Numbered from the stretch's first letter, positions 6,909 to 16,564 are shown. The stretch is DNA of 64,000 nt from Vibrio vulnificus NBRC 15645 = ATCC 27562 (GCF_002224265.1 NZ_CP012882.1:558001-622000), one strand, 5' to 3'. Made by a program: numbers and translations. The notes: generated from the sequence alone by a model not told the origin.

Positions 6909-9673
6909 GTTTCTTCGCCTATCGTGCTGCGCCTTTTGAGTTTACCCACGAAAATAAAGTGTTCAATCGCCTTTATGATTTGTTGTATCAAGCATGGGGA
7001 AACCGAGATGAATCGCTACATTTGATCGGGAATGTTTATGTTGCAGGGCGTCCAGTAGATGCCCTTGTGATTAAGCATAATGCCATTGTTGTGATTGATT
7101 TTAAGGACTACGGCGGCGAGATTGCTTTCAGTGAAAATGGTCGTTGGATGGCTGGTGACGTTACTGTAAAAGGTGGCGGCAGTGTTAACCCGTACCAGCA
7201 AATTCGCAATAACAAGTTCTCTTTGCTGAACTACCTTCAAGAGCAAGTGACGTTTCAATCTGAGCCGAATCTTGGGCATATTGCTGGCTTGTGCCTCTTT
7301 CATCAAGACATCCATTTTGATGAGAAGCAATTGCCATCAGGAATTAGTCGATGGTTCCATGTTGCAGATGTGGCGCATTCGGTAAGAACACTAGAGTCGC
7401 TGGCAAGTCCGGCGATTAACTTGGCTCCATGGGAAATTGAACACATCATTGAAAAATTGGCAGTTTCGCGTTTTTACCCAGATGGAGAGGCAGTTAAAGT
7501 GAAGACTGGCGAGTCATTGAGAGAAAGAACCGAGCCAGTTGAGATTAATGATTGCTTTCAAGGTGTGGATTTAACCGAAGGGCAAAAGAATGCTATTGCG
7601 GGTATTGGTGCTTTTCTTTCTTCCAACGGTTTTGGAGGCTATATCCTCCATGGTTATGCAGGTACGGGTAAAACCTTTATTGCTAAAGGGATCGTTGACT
7701 TTGTTACGAGGCAAGGCAAGAGCTGCGTGCTGATGGCACCGACAGGTAAGGCAGCCAAGGTTATTGCAGAAAAAACGAACCATCATGCGTCGACAATTCA
7801 CAAAGCGATTTACGACTACTCAGATGCTTTTGATGATGACTCTGAAGCTCATGTACCTGTTGCCACCATAAAGCCAAATAATGACGGCACAGACACGGTT
7901 TATATCGTAGACGAATCCTCGATGCTGTCTGATGTGTTCTCTGGCACTGATAATATTCAGTTTGGCTCAGGCTATTTATTACGAGACTTGCTTATGTACG
8001 TCCGTGATGGTGGTCAACAAGCACAACGTAAAATTATTTTCATTGGTGATGATGCCCAGTTGCCCCCTGTTGGTATGCGTAGCTCTCCTGCATTAGATGC
8101 CAATTATTTGCGTGAGAAGTACGCATTACCATTAGCCGAATCAACCTTAGAGGAAGTCGTACGTCAAAAAGCGGGGAGCGGTGTCATGGATAACGCATTG
8201 GTATTAAGGCATGCGTTAGACACTGATACTTTCAATGAACTTGATTTTAATACGACAAAAGCGGATATCGAGTCGTTGTCTTCTGATGTATTTATCGAAC
8301 GCTACATGGCTCTGTGTGAAAAGCAGATTTCGAAAACAAAAGAGGTGGTGATAGTCGCTCACTCTAATGCACAAGTTGATTCTTATAATCGCCGTTGCAG
8401 AGAGATCTTTTTCCCTAACCACTCAACGTTATGTGCAGGAGATAAAGTCATAGCTGTAGCAAACCATTATCGAAATGATATCACTGTGACTAATGGTGAA
8501 TTTGGTTTGGTGCGCCAGTTGTTGTCAGAACCAGAATCTAGGGTTGTTACTTTTAACAAAAAGCTAGAAGACAAAAGTACTGAAAAGGTGACTGTTAACC
8601 TAACATTTCGTGATGTGGAAATTCTTTTCCGTGATGAAAGCGGCTCTCCAATTTCGGTCACAGGCAAAGTTGTTGAACACTTACTTTATAATGATAAGGC
8701 GTCGTTAACCTCAGATGAAAGCAAAGCATTATACGTCGATTTTTTGAATCGTAATCCGCATTTACAACGAAAAGGGATGAGCGATGAGCGTAAGCAAGCT
8801 CTGAAAGATGATCCTTACTTTAATGCATTTAAAGTCAAATTTGGTTATGCGATTACATGTCATAAAGCGCAGGGCAGTGAGTGGCAACATGTATTAGTGA
8901 ATTGTTATTCCCCTTATCAGAAAACGTTATCTCGTGATTATTTTCGTTGGCTGTATACCGCTATCACTCGTACTGCCCAGAAGCTGTATGTACTTAATGA
9001 GCCGACGGTTCGAATTGGTGAAAAACCTGATATTGTGGGTGACACAAGTTGGATGAACGAAAGTGACTCAATAAGACCAATAGATGTCCCCACCAATTCA
9101 GTGGAGCTTGTACTAGAAGGTTTTGATATCGATTTGGACTCTTCTCTTGGTCATCTTTACAAGAAAGTACAACTCTCTATTGGTGACAGCGGAATCAAGC
9201 TCACTGACATTCAACATTTTCCGTATAGAGAACGGTACATGTTCACGGCAGACAACCAATTTGCTGACGTTGAGTTTATCTATAACGGTAAGAATGTCGT
9301 ATCAAAGGTTAATGTTCGTGGAACGGGTTTGCTCGCAACCATGTTACAAACATTGCTAGTGCCACTCGAAGGTATGGTGATGTCTACCTATAAACAAAAT
9401 CAACATGATAAGGCATTTGATTTTTTAGATGATCATCTTGAAGTATTTCATAAGCGTGTTGTAGAAGTTTTCTCTGCTCATGAAATAGCAGTAGCCGAAC
9501 TCTCGCAGAACCAGTGGGTACAACGATATACATTTGCAAATAATGGTGAAACGGCAGTCATCGACTTCCATTACAACGGCAAAAAACAATTTAAAAAAGT
9601 GACGCCATTAGTCAATCTTAGTAGCTCTAAGTCTTTGCTGTCTCAGGCAGTACGGATTTGGAGCGAAGCGTAA
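6905..9673 (+). CDS. NERD-domain nuclease fused to an SF1 (RecD-like) helicase
   Basis: This 922-residue protein begins with a NERD-type nuclease-related domain (about 10-130: VDALVIKHNAIVVIDFKDYG has the family D...D-x-K pattern; then NPYQQIRNNK). It continues with a superfamily 1 helicase: Walker A GYAGTGKT (250-257), Walker B VDES (335-338), motif III GDDAQLPP (381-388), motif V with TCHKAQGSEW, and motif VI YTAITR (684-689). A C-terminal part of about 220 residues carries a duplicated module, with RERYMF/FIYNGK and VQRYTF/FHYNGK as matching blocks. It sits between hsdS and hsdR, starting in a 4-nt overlap with hsdS. DNA unwinding and cleavage are likely activities; a defence role is inferred from location. 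Confidence 0.9.
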   Translation: MSFFAYRAAPFEFTHENKVFNRLYDLLYQAWGNRDESLHLIGNVYVAGRPVDALVIKHNAIVVIDFKDYGGEIAFSENGRWMAGDVTVKGGGSVNPYQQIRNNKFSLLNYLQEQVTFQSEPNLGHIAGLCLFHQDIHFDEKQLPSGISRWFHVADVAHSVRTLESLASPAINLAPWEIEHIIEKLAVSRFYPDGEAVKVKTGESLRERTEPVEINDCFQGVDLTEGQKNAIAGIGAFLSSNGFGGYILHGYAGTGKTFIAKGIVDFVTRQGKSCVLMAPTGKAAKVIAEKTNHHASTIHKAIYDYSDAFDDDSEAHVPVATIKPNNDGTDTVYIVDESSMLSDVFSGTDNIQFGSGYLLRDLLMYVRDGGQQAQRKIIFIGDDAQLPPVGMRSSPALDANYLREKYALPLAESTLEEVVRQKAGSGVMDNALVLRHALDTDTFNELDFNTTKADIESLSSDVFIERYMALCEKQISKTKEVVIVAHSNAQVDSYNRRCREIFFPNHSTLCAGDKVIAVANHYRNDITVTNGEFGLVRQLLSEPESRVVTFNKKLEDKSTEKVTVNLTFRDVEILFRDESGSPISVTGKVVEHLLYNDKASLTSDESKALYVDFLNRNPHLQRKGMSDERKQALKDDPYFNAFKVKFGYAITCHKAQGSEWQHVLVNCYSPYQKTLSRDYFRWLYTAITRTAQKLYVLNEPTVRIGEKPDIVGDTSWMNESDSIRPIDVPTNSVELVLEGFDIDLDSSLGHLYKKVQLSIGDSGIKLTDIQHFPYRERYMFTADNQFADVEFIYNGKNVVSKVNVRGTGLLATMLQTLLVPLEGMVMSTYKQNQHDKAFDFLDDHLEVFHKRVVEVFSAHEIAVAELSQNQWVQRYTFANNGETAVIDFHYNGKKQFKKVTPLVNLSSSKSLLSQAVRIWSEA

Positions 9674-9702
9674 TTAAGTAAAAATATAGAGCTGAATTTT
9701 CA

Positions 9703-11157
9703 ATGTCAGAACAACCATTTCGTACTGTTACAAACTTGCGCAAAGCAGGTAATTTACAAGAAGCATGGAATGTCGGCTTTGCTGCATTAGAACACTCCCC
9801 GCAAGATGCGTATCTCAAAGGTGCATTATTTTGGGTGTGTTATGAATTTATCAAGCAGCAACAAGAAAGAATTTCGAAACGCGCAGCTTCTTCGAATAAC
9901 TTTAGACCTAGCGACTTTGAATTTGAGCGTATAGAAAACTTGCTTCAAACCATCGTGAGTTTTGATATTCCAACGGGCGGGTTGGAATATAAGATGCTGC
10001 TAGTTCAATTCAAAAAGAATCTTGAGTGGTTCCCAAGCCTAGTTAACTTGGTGCTGCACCATCAAAGCGCGTTGTTTGATGATGAAAGCAAAAAACCTTT
10101 TCAAGCCGAGAAAGGAGAAGTTCCTAGTTTAATGCTATCTACGGCTCGTCAAGTTGCTAGCGCTTGGCTACGTGCTCGTGAGTTTTGGCAACTCGATCTT
10201 AATCAGGTTTTGGGGTTTATCAATCAAACGCGTCAGCAAGTGGCAGATACGAAACACTTGATTTGGCTCGACTACGATCAATCAAAATGTTTGATTGTAT
10301 CTGGTCAATATGAACAAGCTCGCGAACTATTGTTGCCAATCCTGCGAAAAAAACAGAAAGAAGCATGGGCTTGGGGAGCATTGGCCGCAACCTATCAAAA
10401 GCAAGACCGTAGCTTAGCACTGAAGTTTTTTGCAAAGGGAATCGTCTCTGCTCATGATGTCACATTCAGTTTAAAGCTGCTTCAGGGGGCGATCCCGCTG
10501 TTGCTTGCTAATCAGCAACCTACAGAAGCGTCAATGTGCTTAAAGACAGCGTTGCAGGCATACCAAAGTAATGGCTGGAAAGTAAAGCCAGAGCTTGAAC
10601 AGTTGATGAATCAACCATGGTACGACGCCAGTGTAGATGAAAATGAACTGAAAGCGTTTTTAAAATCACTTTGTCGAGATGCCATTGAATATCTTCATGG
10701 CCCAACCGAGAAAGTCATTGGCGTTATCGAGAACATTCATAAGTCTGAAAAAGGCTTTCAAGTTTTTGTGAATAAATCCACCACATGGTCTGTCCGCATG
10801 GGCATACACAAAAGTAGTCTGAAACCTCAAGCGGGTGACTATGTTGAGTTGTCACTCTCTATGAATGGCACTGAGAAAGAGGTGATAGCGTCAGTTCCGT
10901 GCCAGTCTGTTGAACTTGCGGATGTTGGCACTATTGAAGGTGAACTTCGCATTGCTCCGAAAGGCTTTGGGTTCGTAGAAGATACGTTTGTTCCGCCTTT
11001 TGTTATTGGTGATATCGCTAATGGATCACGTGTAACGGTATTACGCATTATGGCGTGGGATAAAACGAAAGCTCGTCATAACTGGAAAGCAATCAAACTT
11101 GAACAGGTTGAGGTTGTATCAACATTAATGCCTGATTTTGATGATATTCCATTCTGA
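9703..11157 (+). CDS. Helical-repeat protein with C-terminal OB-fold/cold-shock-like domains
   Basis: The function of this 484-residue protein is not known to me. Residues 1-310 are helical and TPR-like (VTNLRKAGNLQEAWNVGFAA; ARELLLPILRKKQKEAWAWG; AATYQKQDRSLALKFFAKG). Residues about 335-400 and 405-475 look like two beta-barrel OB domains. The second, GTIEGELRIAPKGFGFVEDT followed by FVPPFVI, has the KGFGFVxD box of cold-shock/S1-type nucleic-acid-binding folds. No nuclease or ATPase motif is visible, so it may act as a nucleic-acid sensor or adaptor. It is 29 nt after the helicase gene and 14 nt before hsdR, in the same operon. The fixed embedding suggests it works with the NERD-helicase. 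Confidence 0.75.
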   Translation: MSEQPFRTVTNLRKAGNLQEAWNVGFAALEHSPQDAYLKGALFWVCYEFIKQQQERISKRAASSNNFRPSDFEFERIENLLQTIVSFDIPTGGLEYKMLLVQFKKNLEWFPSLVNLVLHHQSALFDDESKKPFQAEKGEVPSLMLSTARQVASAWLRAREFWQLDLNQVLGFINQTRQQVADTKHLIWLDYDQSKCLIVSGQYEQARELLLPILRKKQKEAWAWGALAATYQKQDRSLALKFFAKGIVSAHDVTFSLKLLQGAIPLLLANQQPTEASMCLKTALQAYQSNGWKVKPELEQLMNQPWYDASVDENELKAFLKSLCRDAIEYLHGPTEKVIGVIENIHKSEKGFQVFVNKSTTWSVRMGIHKSSLKPQAGDYVELSLSMNGTEKEVIASVPCQSVELADVGTIEGELRIAPKGFGFVEDTFVPPFVIGDIANGSRVTVLRIMAWDKTKARHNWKAIKLEQVEVVSTLMPDFDDIPF

Positions 11158-11171
11158 GTGGTATGTATTGA

Positions 11172-14100
11172 ATGAAAATTACAGAAGACCAACTAGAGCA
11201 GCTCTGCCTTGACTGGTTTACCGACCAAGGCTACCTATACAAAAATGGCTACGACATCGCCCCTGATGGCGATTCACCAGAGCGTGATGATTACCACCAA
11301 GTTGTGTTGAAACAGCGCTTACTGGAGCGTTTAGAGGTGTTGAACCCTGAATTGCCACAAGAGAGCTTGGATGTGGTGCTGAATACGGTCAGTACGCCAG
11401 ACACGCCAGTGCTGATTAAAAGCAACCGCGCTTTCCACAAGTACCTAATTGAAGGTGTGCCTGTTGAGTACACTGTGTATGAAGACGGTGAAACCAAGAC
11501 TAAGCACACTCATGCTCGCTTAATGGATTTTACCAATCCAGATAACAACGAGTTTCTGGTGGTGAATCAGTTCACCATTACAGGTAAAAAAGGCAATCGT
11601 CGCCCAGATGTGGTGGTGTTCATCAATGGTTTGCCTATTGCGGTTATCGAGCTGAAAAACCCTGCCGACGAACATGCGGACATTTGGCATGCTTACAACC
11701 AGCTTCAAACCTATAAAGATGAAATCCCAGATCTGTTCGTTTTCAACGAATCTTTGGTGGTGAGTGATGGCTGGACAGCGCGTGTTGGCTCTCTCACCGC
11801 AAACAAAGAACGTTTTTTGCCTTGGAAAACCGTCTCAGGTGAAGATGACAAACCACTTTGGGATTACCAGCTTGAAACCATGGTTAAGGGTTTCTTCAAG
11901 CCTGATTTGCTGCTTGATTACATTCGTTACTTTGTCTTGTTCGAAACCGACAACGACACCGTTATCAAGAAAATTGCTGGTTACCACCAATTCCACGCCG
12001 TGCGAGCGGCTGTCGAGGCCACCGTACGTGCAAAACAAGCCGATGGCGAACTGCCTTTAGTTGCTGAAAGCATGGGGCAGTACCAAGTTCAAGCGACAAA
12101 AGGCTTAGATAAAATCAAGCCCGGCAGTGGTAAAGCGGGTGTGGTTTGGCATACGCAAGGCAGTGGTAAAAGTATCTCTATGGTTTGCTACGCAAGTAAA
12201 CTATTGCAACAGCCTGCGATGAACAACCCAACGATTGTGGTGGTGACAGACCGCAATGATCTTGATGGTCAGCTTTTTAATACCTTTGGTATGGCGCATG
12301 AAACGCTTAAGCAAGTGCCATCGCAAGCGGACGGTCGTGATAAGCTGCGTGAATTGCTGCTCTCTCGTCAGTCTGGCGGCATCATCTTTACCACAATCCA
12401 GAAGTTTGCCCTACTTGCAGAAGAAACAGAGCACCCAGTGCTATCAACGCGTGCCAACATCGTAGTGGTATCGGATGAAGCGCACCGCAGTCAGTACGGC
12501 AACAAATCAAAGTTGGTGGACGTGAAAGACGCTAACGGCAATGTCATCTCTCAAAAGTTTGTCTATGGTTACTCCAAGTACATGCGTGATGCGCTGCCAA
12601 ATGCATCGTTCATTGGCTTTACGGGAACACCCATTGCTATGGATGACAAAGACACCCGTGGCGTATTTGGTGAGTACGTTTCTATCTATGATATTCAAGA
12701 TGCGGTCGATGATGGTGCTACGGTGCCAATCTACTATGAGTCTCGCTTAGCCAAGCTTGATATCAACCAAGCTGAAATCGAGCAGCTTAATGACCAAATC
12801 GAAGATGAGATTGGTGAGGATGAAGAGACTGCGAGCCGCGAGAAAATCAAATCTCAATGGGCAACGCTTGAAAAGCTTGTTGGCGCAGAGCCTCGAATCC
12901 AGCAAGTAGCTCAGGACTTGGTTAATCACTTTACCACGCGTACCGAAACGTTTCCCGGCAAAGCCATGATTGTGGCGATGAGTCGTGAAATCTGTGTCGA
13001 TCTCTACAATGCGATTGTTGCGATTAAACCAGAATGGCACAACGATGATCCCGCTAAAGGCGCTATCAAAATTGTCATGACAGGCAGCGCATCTGACAAA
13101 GCTAAGATGCAGCCACACATCCATGATAAGAAAACCAAGAAGCTCTTTGAAGCCCGATACAAAGATACTAGCGACGAGCTAAAGTTGGTGATTGTACGTG
13201 ATATGTGGCTAACAGGCTTTGATGCGCCGTGTTGCCATACCATGTATGTCGATAAGCCAATGAAAGGTCACAACCTGATGCAGGCTATCGCACGCGTAAA
13301 CCGCGTTTTTAAAGATAAACCGGGCGGTCTGGTAGTTGATTATATCGGGATCGCCAATGAGCTGAAAAACGCACTCAAAACCTACACCAATAGCCAAGGT
13401 AAAGGGCAACCAACAGTCGATACTGCCGAAGCCTTTTCCGTGCTGATGGAAAAGGTTGATATCGTTCGCGGCATGTTTGCGACTCCAGTTGATGGTAAGG
13501 TATTTAACTACCGTCCTGACTTCGAAACCGAGGCTTTACGCTTACTGCCCGGTGCGGTAAACCACCTATCTGGTTTGTCACATACCGATAGCAAAGGTAA
13601 AGAAGTGCGCGATGGCAAACGTCGATTCCTAGATGTGATGGCTGCGCTGGGTAAAGCGTACTCGTTGTGTAACACCATGGATGAAACGCGTGGTTACAAG
13701 AACGAAATCGCCTTCTACTCTGCGATTAAAGCTGCGTTCATGAAGCATTCTACTGTTGATAAAAAGCGTACAGATGAAGAGCGCAATACGGCTTTGAAGC
13801 AGATCCTCGATAATGCGGTGATTGCTGATGGTGTCGATGACATTTTCTCAATGGTTGGTTTAGATAAGCCTAACATCGGTTTGCTTTCTGAAGAGTTCTT
13901 AGAAGATGTAAAGAACATGAAGGAGAAAAACCTTGCTGTTGAGTTGCTTGAGAAGCTTCTGCGTGATGAAGTCAAAGCGCGGATGAAAAACGATGTGGTG
14001 CAAGAGAAAAAATACTCAGACCGCATTTTGACGACACTAAACAAGTACCACAACCGTAGCATCGAAACCGCTCAGGTCATTGAAGAACTGATCCAGTGGG

Positions 14101-14429
14101 CGAAAGAGATGCAGGAAGATGCGGAGCTACTTGATAAGCTGAACCTTTCTGTGGATGAGATGGCGTTCTACCGTGCTTTGGTTGAAAACGAGTCTTCAGT
14201 ACGTGAGCTTGGCGATGATGCTTTGCGTAACTTAGCGATTGAGTTAACAGGTCAGCTTCGTAAATCAGCCACGGTTGACTGGCAGAAGCGAGAAAGCGTC
14301 CGCGCCCGTATGCGCAACCTAGTACGCCGACTGCTGCGCCGCTGGAAGTACCCACCGGATGCGGCAGAGGAAGCTATCAAGCTTGTTCTTGAACAAGCAG
14401 AAGTGCTGGCTGACGGTTGGTATAAGTAA
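11172..14429 (+). CDS. hsdR: Type I restriction endonuclease (R subunit)
   Basis: The 1085-residue motor and nuclease subunit completes the R-M system. The N-terminal PD-(D/E)xK nuclease motif is visible as PDVVVFINGLPIAVIELKNP (E160, K162). A superfamily 2 translocase follows, with Walker A TQGSGKS (328-334), DEAH box (435-438), the FTGTP segment and the late motif QAIARVNRVF. A helical C-terminal domain binds the methyltransferase. Length is normal for HsdR and no frameshift is seen. It is the last gene of the operon and is followed by a strong terminator. It cuts unmodified DNA after ATP-driven translocation. Confidence 0.97.
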   Translation: MKITEDQLEQLCLDWFTDQGYLYKNGYDIAPDGDSPERDDYHQVVLKQRLLERLEVLNPELPQESLDVVLNTVSTPDTPVLIKSNRAFHKYLIEGVPVEYTVYEDGETKTKHTHARLMDFTNPDNNEFLVVNQFTITGKKGNRRPDVVVFINGLPIAVIELKNPADEHADIWHAYNQLQTYKDEIPDLFVFNESLVVSDGWTARVGSLTANKERFLPWKTVSGEDDKPLWDYQLETMVKGFFKPDLLLDYIRYFVLFETDNDTVIKKIAGYHQFHAVRAAVEATVRAKQADGELPLVAESMGQYQVQATKGLDKIKPGSGKAGVVWHTQGSGKSISMVCYASKLLQQPAMNNPTIVVVTDRNDLDGQLFNTFGMAHETLKQVPSQADGRDKLRELLLSRQSGGIIFTTIQKFALLAEETEHPVLSTRANIVVVSDEAHRSQYGNKSKLVDVKDANGNVISQKFVYGYSKYMRDALPNASFIGFTGTPIAMDDKDTRGVFGEYVSIYDIQDAVDDGATVPIYYESRLAKLDINQAEIEQLNDQIEDEIGEDEETASREKIKSQWATLEKLVGAEPRIQQVAQDLVNHFTTRTETFPGKAMIVAMSREICVDLYNAIVAIKPEWHNDDPAKGAIKIVMTGSASDKAKMQPHIHDKKTKKLFEARYKDTSDELKLVIVRDMWLTGFDAPCCHTMYVDKPMKGHNLMQAIARVNRVFKDKPGGLVVDYIGIANELKNALKTYTNSQGKGQPTVDTAEAFSVLMEKVDIVRGMFATPVDGKVFNYRPDFETEALRLLPGAVNHLSGLSHTDSKGKEVRDGKRRFLDVMAALGKAYSLCNTMDETRGYKNEIAFYSAIKAAFMKHSTVDKKRTDEERNTALKQILDNAVIADGVDDIFSMVGLDKPNIGLLSEEFLEDVKNMKEKNLAVELLEKLLRDEVKARMKNDVVQEKKYSDRILTTLNKYHNRSIETAQVIEELIQWAKEMQEDAELLDKLNLSVDEMAFYRALVENESSVRELGDDALRNLAIELTGQLRKSATVDWQKRESVRARMRNLVRRLLRRWKYPPDAAEEAIKLVLEQAEVLADGWYK

Positions 14430-14433
14430 ATAT

Positions 14434-14460
14434 AAAGGCAAGGTTGATACCTTGCCTTTT
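14434..14460 (+). terminator. Terminator of the hsd operon
   Basis: AAAGGCAAGG (14434-14443), loop TTGATA, CCTTGCCTTT (14450-14459): a 10-bp perfect stem just past the hsdR stop, ending in Ts. It marks the right edge of the restriction operon. Confidence 0.88.
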
Positions 14461-14605
14461 GCATATTTATGCCATCCAGACGGTTTCTTGTGATTTATGA
14501 AAGTTTCATTAGCCATATATGAGCTAATGGTTTGGGTGCTATCCGGTGCCGTAGCTCTAAATGATAAATGCCCAAAAACGTTTGCCATCTTACTATCCCT
14601 CATCA

Positions 14606-14634
14606 ATGAAGGCTCGCTTGCTTCGAGCCTTCAT
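14606..14634. terminator. Hairpin between hsdR and the MOSC gene
   Basis: ATGAAGGCTCG (14606-14616) and CGAGCCTTCAT (14624-14634) form an 11-bp perfect stem with a 7-nt loop. There is no T run on either side. It lies past the MOSC gene stop and may be a weak terminator. Confidence 0.5.
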
Positions 14635-14653
14635 CATGCGGTTATCGAGTTGG

Positions 14654-15343
14654 TTAGGCTGTTGGGCCAACTAAGCGCATTTCCCAATCTTCGACTTTGC
14701 CGGTTTCTAGGCGGCGTTCGACAAGTTTGCCCCAAGATTCAACCAATGGCAGTTCTGCCAGTTGGCTAAGCTCATTTTTATCCAGACAGCCAGTAAACAC
14801 CGCGCCCATGATGCGAGCTAGAGACCAGTCTGGATAAGGCCTTTCACACAGAATAATCTCGTCACCTGCGCCGATATCGCCTTCTTCTAACACTCGGAAA
14901 TACCAACCCGTTCGAAGCGTGTCTTGCAGCCTTCTCGCCATGTCGTTTTGCTCAAAGCGTACGTTGAGCTTCCAACAAGGCATGCGCCCTTGCGACACTT
15001 CTAGCAAGGTTGTGCCGATGCGGATTTTATCTTTCAAGCAAATTAAGGCTTCTGTTACGCCGCTTGAGCTGAGGTTCTCCCCAAACGCACCCGCAGATTG
15101 GAAAATCGCTTTGTTACCCAGTTCTTGCTGCCAAACTGGGTAGTGTTCGCTTGGGTAAATATGAAGGGCTTTTTGAATGCCGCCATGAAAGCGCGGATCG
15201 CCTTGCTCGTCATTGGTGAAACCCAGTTCAGTTGCGTGTAGACGCTGTGACATAACCTGTTTGTTAATCGCACTTTTCGTGCCATGCGCAAAGGCAACGG
15301 TTTTTCCTGCTAATACGCTGTTAACGACGCCTAACTTCTTCAT
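14654..15343 (-). CDS. MOSC-domain protein, YiiM-like
   Basis: The 229-residue protein matches stand-alone MOSC proteins of the YiiM type. It has GDPRFHGGIQKALHIYPSEH near the front, GAFGENLSSSGVTEALICLKD in the middle, the conserved Cys in VSQGRMPCWKLN (near 123), and the YPDWSLARIMG C-terminal block. Enteric YiiM binds molybdenum-type cofactor and is linked to detoxification of N-hydroxylated bases. GGGAAGA precedes the ATG. A small unknown gene lies 45 nt upstream on the same strand, and the two may be co-transcribed. Confidence 0.88.
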   Translation of the reverse strand: MKKLGVVNSVLAGKTVAFAHGTKSAINKQVMSQRLHATELGFTNDEQGDPRFHGGIQKALHIYPSEHYPVWQQELGNKAIFQSAGAFGENLSSSGVTEALICLKDKIRIGTTLLEVSQGRMPCWKLNVRFEQNDMARRLQDTLRTGWYFRVLEEGDIGAGDEIILCERPYPDWSLARIMGAVFTGCLDKNELSQLAELPLVESWGKLVERRLETGKVEDWEMRLVGPTA

Positions 15344-15388
15344 ATTCTTCCCTTATTGCGTGAAATGGATTGGTCAAAAAAACCAAGG

Positions 15389-15631
15389 TTAACGCTCGCC
15401 CAATGAGGCAAATACCGGAATCGCTGCCAGTACTTCAATGCGCTTTTCTGTGCTTTTTAAGTAGCGTGTTTCGCTATCAGAAACCAACACATGGCGTTGA
15501 TAACCTTCGGCTTTTGGAAACTTAGCCAATACGGTTTCGAGCAATTTTTCGCACTTGGCTGGGTTGATGTTATCAATCTCGACTTTGAATAAGAGTTGGT
15601 TTTCTTTGGATATTTCAACTTGATATCGCAT
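15389..15631 (-). CDS. Small hypothetical protein, 80 aa
   Basis: The ATG at 15631 is preferred over the in-frame GTG three codons earlier, because GAGGT lies 7-8 nt upstream of it. The product starts MRYQVEISKENQLLFKVEID and includes the Cys in AKCEKLLETVL. It looks like a small alpha/beta fold (strand-strand-helix-strand-helix) without a signal peptide. No family was recognised. It is upstream of the MOSC gene on the same strand and divergent from the AraC regulator. Confidence 0.6.
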   Translation of the reverse strand: MRYQVEISKENQLLFKVEIDNINPAKCEKLLETVLAKFPKAEGYQRHVLVSDSETRYLKSTEKRIEVLAAIPVFASLGER

Positions 15632-15715
15632 ACGTCGCACCTCACAGCTTCATTCACTTTGCCGAGCATGATAGCCTAGTGCACTTGTGTCAGAGTAGGG
15701 ATGTAAGGACAGTTA

Positions 15716-16534
15716 ATGATGCCAACCCGCCAAATCGATTCTCACACCGGTGTGATGACGTCTAATGAGATGATGTCCGCGAATCCCCATTCTCCTGCGC
15801 TGGTTAAAACCATCGACATGCCCAAAGGTTACATAGATGCGCTGCATCAACACACTTGGCATCAAGTCATTTTCCCGCTCAAAGGGCTTCTGCAAACCCA
15901 AACCGATCACTATCAGCACCTTGTGCCCCATACCTCTGCACTGTTTGTGCCTGCGGGCATTCAACATGAATCTATCGCGCTAAGTCATACCACGTTTGTT
16001 GGTATCTACCTCAATCCGGCTTTTGGAACCGAGTATCAGCATCAAGTGCGAACCATTACGCTAACGCCGTTTTTAAATGAGCTGCTACAGGAAATTCGCC
16101 GCCAATGCGAAGGGTTTGTGAATGATGGGGAAGTGTCGCGCTTGCTTGCGGTGCTGCATGACCAAATCATGAAAGACAACGTGCAGACGTTTCAGTTGCT
16201 GCTGCCAGAAGATCGGCGCTTAAAGCTGATATTTGAAGCGCTGACCGACACGCCAGCATTGGATTGGTCGTTAAAAGAGTGGGGTGAAAAAGTCGGCGCA
16301 TCCGAGCGAACGTTGTCGCGCTTGTTTGCCAAAGAGTTCAACACGTCGTTTCAGCTATGGCGACAGCAAATTCGGCTGATCTATTCGCTCTCTTTGTTAG
16401 ATGAAGAACTCTCTATTCAAAGCATTGCCGATCAAGTGGGTTATCAAAATGACTCTTCCTACATCAAGGCATTTAAAGCCTATTTTGACGTCACCCCACA
16501 ACAGTTCCGCGTGACTGGTCGGCGAGGGCGGTAA
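15716..16534 (+). CDS. AraC-family transcriptional regulator
   Basis: This 272-residue regulator has an N-terminal cupin-like sensing domain (HQHTWHQVIFPLKGLLQTQT, LFVPAGIQHES) and a C-terminal AraC DNA-binding domain with two HTH motifs: WGEKVGASERTLSRLFAKEF and IQSIADQVGYQNDSSYIKAF, then the VTPQQFR end. AAGGACAG lies just before the start. It is divergent from the small gene and MOSC pair, and it may control them or itself. The ligand is unknown. Confidence 0.9.
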   Translation: MMPTRQIDSHTGVMTSNEMMSANPHSPALVKTIDMPKGYIDALHQHTWHQVIFPLKGLLQTQTDHYQHLVPHTSALFVPAGIQHESIALSHTTFVGIYLNPAFGTEYQHQVRTITLTPFLNELLQEIRRQCEGFVNDGEVSRLLAVLHDQIMKDNVQTFQLLLPEDRRLKLIFEALTDTPALDWSLKEWGEKVGASERTLSRLFAKEFNTSFQLWRQQIRLIYSLSLLDEELSIQSIADQVGYQNDSSYIKAFKAYFDVTPQQFRVTGRRGR

Positions 16535-16544
16535 GAATAAAAAA

Positions 16545-16564
16545 GGGATGGTTTTCACCATCCC
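16545..16564 (-). terminator. Terminator of the VC0807-type membrane protein gene
   Basis: GGGATGG (16545-16551), loop TTTTCA, CCATCCC (16558-16564). On the minus strand a run of Ts follows, so it ends the gene at 16596-17291. It may also stop readthrough from the convergent araC-type gene. Confidence 0.8.
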
